In this document: one piece after another, positions 59,016 to 64,000 of the stretch | Numbering within the stretch: position 1 is the first letter of the stretch | How the letters are laid out: each line of letters begins with the position of its first letter | NCBI RefSeq assembly: GCF_004340685.1 | Contig: NZ_SLUN01000004.1 | Coordinates: 124,001-188,000, forward strand | DNA: 64,000 nucleotides | Direction of reading: 5' to 3' | Source of the DNA: Hydrogenispora ethanolica | GTDB taxonomy: Bacteria; Bacillota; UBA4882; UBA8346 | Made by a program: the position numbers and the translations under genes | The notes under the pieces: generated by a model | The model's input: only the letters and a program-made list of their open reading frames with translations | Told to the model about the DNA's origin: nothing | Databases searched by the model: none

Positions 59016-59192
59016 ATGGCTGGCGCAACACTTCGGATTGTAGAGCCAGAAAAAAAACAGCAAAGCCCTAGCTGGCCCAAACATATCCCAATGCCCAGCG
59101 ATGAAGATCTTGAGTTCTTGTCAGATATGAGCAAACGAGAAACAGGGTCTGCTTTTTTCGATGTAAAAAGAAGGGGTGATAACAACGACTGA
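59016..59192 (+). CDS. possible antitoxin (upstream of PemK-like gene)
   Basis: Fifty-eight residues from ATG with AAGGGGGTAAGGA; an upstream GTG at 58977 adds 13 Lys/Arg-rich residues. Acidic (PMPSDEDLEFLSDMSKRET) with no recognised DNA-binding domain. Overlaps the next start by 17 bp, which supports a two-gene toxin-antitoxin unit. Confidence 0.55.
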   Translation: MAGATLRIVEPEKKQQSPSWPKHIPMPSDEDLEFLSDMSKRETGSAFFDVKRRGDNND

Positions 59193-59838
59193 CCTACCTC
59201 TTTTGATTTCAGACGAAAAAATTATTCGAGGGAAAATATTTCGGGCTGCTTTTCCGTATTTAGAAGAGCGTCCGCTAGAGTTTTTTGAAAAATGTTCAGA
59301 GTGTAATAAGTGCGCGAATGCTACTTGCGGGCAAAATTATTGCGGAAGGGTAACATCAAAACCTGATGGATTTGAAGAACAAGACGATGCTCCGGTATAT
59401 GTAATTAATCGTTTTAAAGCAAGATATGCTATCATTTTAAGTACGGAAGTGCTTAACCAAAATAAAAGGTGGTCAAGCGTTTTAGTAGCTCCGATTGTTG
59501 GAATTCATGATGATGAGTTGGACAAGCCACGTGTTAAAAAAATTATTAGCAGGGACCCTTCTTATTTTACAGCCCATTATTTAGAACCTTCTGTTACTGG
59601 TATGCATTGCTTTATAGATCTTAGTCGTATTGGCCCGATTCCCAAAAGTTGGCTATTGCAAGAAAAATCAGCAGAATTACAAGAAACCGATTTTGAAGTT
59701 ATATCTAAAAAGATAGGCCTTGTGCTAGCCCAGAATAAGCTTGAACAGTGTGAAGAATGTGCAAAAAAACTTTGTGAAAATTGTGATATTAAACAAGAAG
59801 TCGAAGAGCTAAGAAAGCAACTTGAAAAAGGTGCTTAA
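59176..59838 (+). CDS. PemK/MazF-like protein with two Cys clusters
   Basis: A 220-residue protein from GTG; a TTG at 59202 is an alternative. Core about 75-160 resembles PemK/MazF: RFKARYAIILSTEVLNQNKR, WSSVLVAPIVG, GMHCFIDLSRIGPIPKSWL. Unusually, Cys 40, 43, 46, 51, 56 (CSECNKCANATCGQNYCG) precede the core and CEECAKKLCENC follows it. Possible zinc-modulated ribonuclease toxin; MazF family members average about 110 residues. Confidence 0.6.
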   Translation: MITTTDLPLLISDEKIIRGKIFRAAFPYLEERPLEFFEKCSECNKCANATCGQNYCGRVTSKPDGFEEQDDAPVYVINRFKARYAIILSTEVLNQNKRWSSVLVAPIVGIHDDELDKPRVKKIISRDPSYFTAHYLEPSVTGMHCFIDLSRIGPIPKSWLLQEKSAELQETDFEVISKKIGLVLAQNKLEQCEECAKKLCENCDIKQEVEELRKQLEKGA

Positions 59839-59869
59839 TATATGTCATTGTCAAAATCATAAATATTTT

Positions 59870-59898
59870 GCCCACTTACAGTGGGCTTTTTTATTTTT
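59870..59898. terminator. bidirectional terminator
   Basis: GCCCAC-TTACA-GTGGGC followed by T6ATTTTT, between convergent genes. Confidence 0.85.
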
Positions 59899-59899
59899 C

Positions 59900-60325
59900 T
59901 CAAAACGCCTTCTTCACAATATAGGTCACGATCCCCCACACGGCGAACTCGTCATCCTCTTTGACCTCGATTGGCTCATACTCCGGATTGGCCGGCATGA
60001 GGAAAACCCGATTTCCGCTTTTCATTATCCGCTTCAGCGTAAACTCTCCATTGATGCAACAAACCGCCATAGCACCATCCCGGTACTCCAGCGACTTGTC
60101 AATCACTAGTAGATCCCCGTCCTCCGCGCCGGCGTCTTTCATGGAATTCCCGTTGACTCGGCCGTAAAAAGTCGATACCGGATTCTTAACGACGACTTCA
60201 TTCAAGTCGAGGATATTTTCAAGATAATCCTCTGCCGGGGAGGGGAATCCGGCGGTTACCTGGTGGCCTACGTATGGTAGGCCCGACTTGGAGAGCGTCT
60301 CGGCAGAGTGAATGATTAAGCTCAT
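59900..60325 (-). CDS. umuD-like: UmuD-like S24 peptidase
   Basis: A 141-residue protein. The self-cleavage site region HQVTAGFPSPAEDY is the UmuD/LexA Ala/Cys-Gly site; catalytic Ser in NGNSMKDAG and Lys in GEFTLKRIM. Length equals UmuD (139) rather than LexA (about 200), with no HTH. A LexA-type box precedes it. The UmuC partner is not adjacent in this window. Confidence 0.88.
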   Translation of the reverse strand: MSLIIHSAETLSKSGLPYVGHQVTAGFPSPAEDYLENILDLNEVVVKNPVSTFYGRVNGNSMKDAGAEDGDLLVIDKSLEYRDGAMAVCCINGEFTLKRIMKSGNRVFLMPANPEYEPIEVKEDDEFAVWGIVTYIVKKAF

Positions 60326-60348
60326 TCTGGATTATCCTTTCCCTTTGG

Positions 60349-60362
60349 CAAACATACGTTCG
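60349..60362. promoter_or_regulatory. LexA (SOS) box
   Basis: CAAAC-ATAC-GTTCG differs from the Gram-positive CGAAC-N4-GTTCG consensus at one base. It is about 25 bp upstream of the umuD-like start, indicating DNA-damage induction. Confidence 0.7.
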
Positions 60363-60497
60363 ATAAAATTAGTATAATATGAATAGCTCAAATTTTAAAG
60401 TGGATAATTTTGGATTGTATGGAAGGGTCTTTGGAGGAATGTGGAAATATTTGCCTTAATGAACAATCCCCGAAATGGGATATTTTTTTATAATTTT

Positions 60498-60528
60498 TGT
60501 TGCTTTTAGCAACATATCATGTTATAAT
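60498..60528 (+). promoter_or_regulatory. promoter and palindrome before small peptide
   Basis: TTGCTT (60500-60505), 17 bp, TATAAT (60523-60528). The palindrome TGTTGCT-TTT-AGCAACA (60498-60514) overlaps the -35. Confidence 0.65.
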
Positions 60529-60553
60529 AAAAATGTAGAAAGGAGGTGAAAAG

Positions 60554-60670
60554 GTGCTTGGTATAATAAAGGAAGTGCTTGAAATCTTGCTAACACTACT
60601 CGCGATAGTGAAAGCGCTAAAGGAAATCAAGCACTCCAAGCGTCGAAAGTCCTCCAGACGGAGACGCTAA
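60554..60670 (+). CDS. 38-aa membrane peptide with Arg-rich tail
   Basis: GTG with AGGAGGTGAAAAG upstream. One hydrophobic helix (LGIIKEVLEILLTLLAIVKA) followed by KHSKRRKSSRRRR. The architecture resembles small toxic membrane peptides (type I toxin-like), and a strong terminator ends a monocistronic unit with its own promoter. No antisense RNA promoter was identified. Confidence 0.6.
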   Translation: MLGIIKEVLEILLTLLAIVKALKEIKHSKRRKSSRRRR

Positions 60671-60674
60671 CCAC

Positions 60675-60702
60675 CGGGGAGGGAAACCTCCCTCCCCCTT
60701 AT
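60675..60702 (+). terminator. terminator of the small peptide gene
   Basis: GGGGAGGG pairs with CCCTCCCC; TTATTAT follows. Confidence 0.75.
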
Positions 60703-60724
60703 TATACCATGTAGGCCGGAGAAT

Positions 60725-60880
60725 ATGAAGAAAATTAGCACGCTCGATTGGGTAATGCTGGCGTTGATCGTTCTTTCGCTGCTTGATCTGGACTATCAAA
60801 GGGTTTCATTGCTACAAGTTGTCAAGCTTGGTTTAATGGCAGTTTGGGTAACTTTATTCGCGCTGAAAGTAAAAAGGTAA
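60725..60880 (+). CDS. 51-aa membrane protein
   Basis: MKKISTLDWVMLALIVLSLL, then VVKLGLMAVWVTLFALKVKR: two hydrophobic helices. RBS GGAGAAT is modest. Function unknown. Confidence 0.5.
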   Translation: MKKISTLDWVMLALIVLSLLDLDYQRVSLLQVVKLGLMAVWVTLFALKVKR

Positions 60881-60909
60881 CCGGGAGCCGATCCCGGCTT
60901 CCGGTTACC
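60876..60909 (+). other. long intergenic hairpin
   Basis: GGTAACCGG and CCGGTTACC enclose AGCCG/CGGCT, a nearly continuous 14-bp stem just before the RBS AGGAGG of the next gene. Possible mRNA processing or attenuation element; not a terminator (no T-run). Confidence 0.6.
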
Positions 60910-60923
60910 TCAGGAGGTAAAGC

Positions 60924-61100
60924 ATGTTAATTCTTTACGGCCAAAAAGAATTTGCCGAAGCCATAGGATGGGACGACCGAAAACTACGGGTTTATTATCA
61001 ACGCGGGAAATTACCCGAACCTTTTGCTATGGTAGGGGATAGGCCGGCATGGACGAAAGAACAAGTCGAAGAATTCAAGAAAATACTAACCGGGCAATGA
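60924..61100 (+). CDS. AlpA/excisionase-like HTH protein, 58 aa
   Basis: ATG with AGGAGGTAAAGC. FAEAIGWDDRKLRVYYQRGK then LPEPFAMVGDRPAWTKEQVE: the MerR-superfamily helix-turn-helix plus wing as in phage excisionases or AlpA-type regulators. Confidence 0.7.
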   Translation: MLILYGQKEFAEAIGWDDRKLRVYYQRGKLPEPFAMVGDRPAWTKEQVEEFKKILTGQ

Positions 61101-61116
61101 CCCGGTTTATTTTTTG
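61089..61116. terminator. terminator between convergent HTH genes
   Basis: ACCGGG-CAATGA-CCCGGT followed by TTATTTTTT. Confidence 0.75.
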
Positions 61117-61316
61117 TCCTCAATTTGGTGAAGTGGCTTCAATTCCCCGATTTCCTTTTGGATCCTTTCAACATCTTCTTTTTTAACCCACGACTTACCG
61201 GCCTTTTTGTAAATTGGCAATCTCCCAGCCTTCGACCACCGGTAAATGGTCGATCGGTCAACCTCTAAAATAATCACAGCGTCATTGATATGCATCAGCT
61301 CATCCAATCCGATCAC
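61107..61316 (-). CDS. excisionase-family HTH protein
   Basis: Sixty-nine residues: HINDAVIILEVDRSTIYRWS then KAGRLPIYKKAGKSWVKKED, the HTH_17 pattern of excisionases and phage DNA-binding proteins. Divergent from 61441 across paired inverted repeats. May repress the element's early operon, or be Xis for this element. Confidence 0.8.
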   Translation of the reverse strand: MIGLDELMHINDAVIILEVDRSTIYRWSKAGRLPIYKKAGKSWVKKEDVERIQKEIGELKPLHQIEDKK

Positions 61317-61326
61317 CTCGCTTAGA

Positions 61327-61398
61327 TTGTAGCATCTTTTGCGTTTGTTGTAAATGTTGAAAATATCTCTTTACAACAAAAACTACATATGCTACAAT
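61327..61398. promoter_or_regulatory. operator region with nested inverted repeats
   Basis: TTGTAGCAT (61327-61335) pairs with ATGCTACAA (61389-61397), and TTTGTTGTAAA (61344-61354) with TTTACAACAAA (61370-61380). Rightward promoter TTACAA (61371-61376), 16 bp, TACAAT (61393-61398) is covered by two of the arms. Confidence 0.7.
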
Positions 61399-61440
61399 TA
61401 AGACAGTTAAGATAAGTAAATCAAGAGGGAGCGCTGAAGG

Positions 61441-61629
61441 ATGAAGGCTGGCGATTATATTTACACTCCGAGATTTTGTTCAGTAAAAATTAAAAAGGTT
61501 TATAAAGACGAAGGTCAAGCCCGAAAAGATGGATTTTATGAACCGACGTATTATAAAGATGGACAATACAAAATTTATGGAAAGCATACCGGAACAAACA
61601 CCATGGATTTTGCAGCCATCCAAATCTAA
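61441..61629 (+). CDS. 62-aa mobile-element protein
   Basis: MKAGDYIYTPRFCSVKIKKV, EPTYYKDGQYKIYGKHTGTN. I recall this kind of YTPRF...HTGTNTMxFAA protein from Firmicute conjugative elements and plasmids; no function. It is the first gene after the operator and directly before the hammerhead ribozyme. Confidence 0.65.
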   Translation: MKAGDYIYTPRFCSVKIKKVYKDEGQARKDGFYEPTYYKDGQYKIYGKHTGTNTMDFAAIQI

Positions 61630-61646
61630 CCCGGCCCAGCGCCGGT

Positions 61647-61697
61647 CCCGTCCGGGCAAAGCCCGCTGAGGAGTCCGTGGAAGTCGGACGAAACGGG
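61647..61697 (+). ncRNA. type III hammerhead ribozyme
   Basis: Complete hammerhead core. Stem III CCCGT (61647-61651) with ACGGG (61693-61697); cleavage nucleotide C61652; stem I CGGGC-AAA-GCCCG (61653-61665); CTGAGGA (61666-61672, C-U-G-A-N-G-A); stem II GTCCG/CGGAC (61673-61689); GAAA (61690-61693). All invariant core residues are present. The open helix is III. Cleavage after C61652 would give the downstream gene's mRNA a new 5' end about 70 nt before its start. Hammerheads of this kind are known in phages and integrative elements. Confidence 0.88.
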
Positions 61698-61724
61698 GAT
61701 TAGAAGAAGGGAGGTTATGACAAT

Positions 61725-62408
61725 ATGACCACAAACACTATCAAAGCAGATCGTGTCAAAAAACTACTGTACAAGCGGCCGGCTCTAGCTATACTGGGCT
61801 ACGATATGATCACCAGTGAACTGTATGAAATTCAATCGGCTTGCGGAGATGTACAGTGGTTTATTGATAGCGACGATGATACGTTGCTTAACGCTCTCGA
61901 CGGAAACGAAGAGGACGAATACGAGTTCCGCATGGCTTTTTCGGATTTAATTGCCAAAGCGGATGCTCTAGATAATGCAATGAGGGACAGCGTTGTCAGA
62001 GAAATGTTTGATGACTGTACGGTTTCATTAATCGGAAACCGCTACAAAACGATTGGATATGACAGCATGGAAGAGGATTATTTTTCGCTCACGTCATTTG
62101 AGCAAGAGTTGGCTTTCACCGAGAGTGGCCAAAGGCTGATGCGTAAAACGAAACAAGAGATGATTGCGAGCATCGGCCAATGTCTCGGTGTAACTATTGC
62201 ATTCCTTGACCTGCGTCAGGCCTATGATTACCTGAAGGCGACGTTAGACATTCTGCGGGATGAGAATACATCAATACTCCAGACGATAAAAGCAATCGAG
62301 GACGCCTATTGTGATGCCGAAAAGGAAAATTTTGCATACTATCACAATGAAAGCAAACGGTTTGATCTGCTGCTATCATCCATTCCGGATAGGATATGGA
62401 TTGAATGA
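61725..62408 (+). CDS. hypothetical protein, 227 aa
   Basis: ATG after GGGAGG. ALAILGYDMITSELYEIQSA, FIDSDDDTLLNALDGNEEDE, MASIGQ-like helices; helical and acidic. Families of this kind accompany replication or partition genes on Firmicute elements, but no domain is assigned. Immediately follows the ribozyme. Confidence 0.65.
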   Translation: MTTNTIKADRVKKLLYKRPALAILGYDMITSELYEIQSACGDVQWFIDSDDDTLLNALDGNEEDEYEFRMAFSDLIAKADALDNAMRDSVVREMFDDCTVSLIGNRYKTIGYDSMEEDYFSLTSFEQELAFTESGQRLMRKTKQEMIASIGQCLGVTIAFLDLRQAYDYLKATLDILRDENTSILQTIKAIEDAYCDAEKENFAYYHNESKRFDLLLSSIPDRIWIE

Positions 62409-62433
62409 TATATTTAACACCCGAAGATTAACA

Positions 62434-62484
62434 GGCCCCCGGTCATCCGGGGTAATGCGGGGGCCTCATCCGAACCAGAGGCGG
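62434..62484 (+). ncRNA. structured leader RNA candidate, copy 1
   Basis: CCCCGG-TCAT-CCGGGG hairpin, then TAATG, CGGGGGCC, and TCCGAA...AG...CGG. The order hairpin-TAATG-GCGG/CC-CCGAA-AG-CGG is shared with 62685-62760, and both precede the RBS of a gene. GGCCCCC can pair with GGGGGCC as an alternative fold. No known family matched by eye. Confidence 0.4.
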
Positions 62485-62500
62485 AAAGGAGATAATGAAA

Positions 62501-62671
62501 ATGTTAAATCCACTTAGACACTTAGAAGCAATAAAATGTAGATTAATAGCGGAGAACGCTAAAGATTTATCAGATAACGAGCTTTACCGCTGCCTTTCTG
62601 GTTGTGTTGGTGCTCATATGTTAATTCCTTTAGCCATTAAATATCGCGATGACGGATATTTAAACCTCTAA
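62501..62671 (+). CDS. 56-aa hypothetical protein
   Basis: ATG with AAAGGAGA 9 nt upstream (a second ATG six bases earlier is too close). MLNPLRHLEAIKCRLIAENA ... LAIKYRDDGYLNL. Helical; unknown function. Confidence 0.55.
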   Translation: MLNPLRHLEAIKCRLIAENAKDLSDNELYRCLSGCVGAHMLIPLAIKYRDDGYLNL

Positions 62672-62684
62672 TTAATTCGCAGAC

Positions 62685-62760
62685 GGGGCCGGGGAACCCG
62701 GTTAATGTAGCGGCCAGGTCCGAATTAGGTTCGGCCAACATTTTAGGCCTAACCTAAAAA
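62685..62760 (+). ncRNA. structured leader RNA candidate, copy 2
   Basis: Three hairpins: CCGGG-GAA-CCCGG, CCGAA-TTAGG-TTCGG and TTTTAGG-CCTAA-CCTAAAA, with TTAATGTAGCGGCC between the first two. Shares the TAATG...GCGG...CC...TCCGAA...AG...CGG order with copy 1. The last hairpin is close to the next gene's RBS. Confidence 0.4.
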
Positions 62761-62782
62761 TGAAAACGATAAAGGGGGTTGT

Positions 62783-63679
62783 TTGATGATTAATGAAGAA
62801 TTAGCAAGACGCAACAAAGAAAACCATAGCTTTTCGGATTATGTCCCTGGTAGTGCGACAAATGAGTACAATCAAGTGATAGCGAAAGCGACCCAAAAAA
62901 TAGAAGCAGCCAAGCTAATAGTTTCTGATGAAAACAAGGCCCGGCTTGATACCCTACTTGAACGGTATAAAGTAAAATATGCTGAATGGATAAACAACTC
63001 GAATGCGAACGGTGCTCGGCATGTTAGCGTAATGATTTCAGGATCGTCAAATTACCCAATGGGTAAACACGAGAAGTATTTAAGCCGCGAAAGAACACTT
63101 TGGGGAGAATATGACCATATCAAAGACATGATCAATGACGGTATTTCCCGAATTATCAATTGCGAACGGATTATCAGTTCCGACAATCCTAATGCCATTG
63201 AACTTTTGAAAGAAAAAATCGCTAAATTGGAACGTAATCAAGAAATGATGAAAGCGGCCAATAAAATTATTCGCTCCAAATCCGAAATGTCCGATAAAAT
63301 TAATTCTCTTGTCGAAGTTGGTTTTACCGAAGAACAGGCCGAAAAATTGTTTGTCCCGGATTGTTATGGCGGTATTGGTTTTGAACCGTTTGAGTTAACC
63401 AATAATAGCGCGAACATTCGGCGTCTGAAGCAGCGTCTAGAAGGTCTTGAAAGGAAGCACAATGATTCCCCAACCGAGAAAGAAACGGACGGAATTAAAA
63501 TTTTCGAAAACGTAGAGGCCAATCGTGTTCAAATCTTCTTCCCTTCGATTCCGGCTTCAAATGTCAGAAATTATCTAAAATCGAATGGTTTTCACTGGTC
63601 GCCCTCTAACAGTTGTTGGCAACGAATGCGATCTGTTCAAGCGTCTCATATTGCCGAAAAGGTTATCGAAATGGTTTGA
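62783..63679 (+). CDS. hypothetical protein with mobile-element C-terminal domain
   Basis: A 298-residue protein, ATG with AAAGGGGG. Mostly helical with a C-terminal domain IFFPSIPASNVRNYLKSNGF HWSPSNSCWQRMRS, the LKxNGFxWxPxxxxWQR motif found at the ends of many phage, plasmid and conjugative-element proteins (DUF3560/LPD-like). Function unknown; likely involved in element biology. Confidence 0.65.
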   Translation: MMINEELARRNKENHSFSDYVPGSATNEYNQVIAKATQKIEAAKLIVSDENKARLDTLLERYKVKYAEWINNSNANGARHVSVMISGSSNYPMGKHEKYLSRERTLWGEYDHIKDMINDGISRIINCERIISSDNPNAIELLKEKIAKLERNQEMMKAANKIIRSKSEMSDKINSLVEVGFTEEQAEKLFVPDCYGGIGFEPFELTNNSANIRRLKQRLEGLERKHNDSPTEKETDGIKIFENVEANRVQIFFPSIPASNVRNYLKSNGFHWSPSNSCWQRMRSVQASHIAEKVIEMV

Positions 63680-63742
63680 TAGCGTTCCATCCGATAACCC
63701 GGCCCTCTGATCGGGCTCTAATTTGAGAAAGCTGGTGATACC

Positions 63743-63886
63743 ATGCGGCTCATATTCGTTTGTGCGAAATGTGGCAAATCAATCATGGTCGAGGAAAAAA
63801 TTTATGATCGGGTATATGCCAGGCAACAGCTATGCTTGAGCTGCCGAGGAAACAAGGCGGTGGATAAAGCCGATAAAAGCAGGTGA
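63743..63886 (+). CDS. 47-aa zinc-ribbon peptide
   Basis: MRLIFVCAKCGKSIMVEEKI and QLCLSCRGNKA: two CxxC pairs. ATG after AGCTGGTGATACC. Unknown function. Confidence 0.6.
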   Translation: MRLIFVCAKCGKSIMVEEKIYDRVYARQQLCLSCRGNKAVDKADKSR

Positions 63887-63953
63887 TACCTTCAATTTTT
63901 CTTTATTCCAAAATAAATTTTTTAAATACTATAAATACGAAGGAGGAAAAACC

Positions 63954-64000
63954 TTGTCAAACCAAGAACAAACCGTTATTATCGTCGATTCCGGGCGGCA
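63954..64000 (+). CDS. start of a gene running past the window
   Basis: TTG with GAAGGAGGAAAAACC upstream. Only MSNQEQTVIIVDSGR is visible. The V-I-V-D-x-G start could belong to an actin-like ParM/StbA-type ATPase, but this is too short for assignment. Confidence 0.5.
   Translation, partial: MSNQEQTVIIVDSGR

Noticed and set aside
62434-62484. Twister, pistol or fluoride riboswitch
   Set aside because: The conserved nucleotides of these families are not arranged as required; left as an unassigned leader structure.
63690-63735. Possible second hammerhead (CTGATCGGG...GAGAAAGC) before the 63743 gene
   Set aside because: CUGAUCG lacks the required G-A after the variable position and helices do not close; only a CCCG/CGGG hairpin remains.
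1-64000. CRISPR array or rRNA genes
   Set aside because: No regularly spaced identical repeats with unique spacers and no rRNA-like segment were seen; the repeats found are direct duplicates or operators.

Overview
The window is dominated by a nearly complete temperate siphophage-type prophage in a Bacillota chromosome. Strong AGGAGG ribosome-binding sites, a phage-borne SpoVT-like regulator and a Spo0E-like phosphatase point to an endospore-forming host. A membrane-anchored lysis-region protein with an outer-membrane-like C-terminus hints, weakly, at a diderm host (Negativicutes or Hydrogenispora-like). The genus cannot be named from sequence alone.

Layout. 1-1400: chromosome or the end of a neighbouring element, with an Rpn-type nuclease pseudogene and a 3' fragment of tRNA-Pro. 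1406-1482: tRNA-Arg(UCG), the probable attachment locus. 1605-5668: tyrosine integrase, a secreted protein, an HsdR_N-type nuclease and a coiled-coil protein, all leftward. 5784-10155: an unusually complex immunity region with three successive divergent repressor/Cro switches, each with its own operator family, plus a BRO-N/KilAC antirepressor. 10198-24253: rightward early genes. These include a RecB/Cas4-like exonuclease and Rad52-type annealase, SpoVT-like regulator, MT-A70 methylase, sliding clamp, two more nucleases, replication initiator, DnaB helicase, an SSB cut short by an amber codon, C5 methyltransferase, radical SAM protein and PP-loop sulfotransferase-like protein. 24267-28855: small genes, an ArpU/RinA-like late regulator, a Spo0E-like protein, HNH and DUF1064 nucleases. 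28882-34431: terminase, portal and a MuF-type minor head protein. 34447-38977: an inserted toxin/antitoxin island. 39034-56815: scaffold, capsid, connectors, tail and fibre. 56965-58536: holin, endolysin and an envelope protein.

58.6-64 kb is less certain. It carries a PemK/MazF-like pair, an SOS-boxed UmuD-like gene, small membrane peptides, HTH genes, a type III hammerhead ribozyme and 5' leader RNAs. It may be the prophage right arm or a second integrated element; no copy of the tRNA-Arg end was seen to mark attR.

The most notable system is a minor head (MuF) protein whose C-terminus looks like a RelA/SpoT alarmone-synthetase toxin. It is followed by a stand-alone HDxxED alarmone hydrolase (probable immunity protein). 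A second, 96% identical but decapitated copy of the hydrolase lies 1.3 kb downstream. This resembles a polymorphic-toxin locus delivered with, or retained by, the phage particle. Other points of interest are the three stacked lysogeny switches, the recombinant antirepressor pair, the nonsense-truncated SSB, the hammerhead ribozyme and the methyltransferase/radical-SAM/PP-loop cluster.
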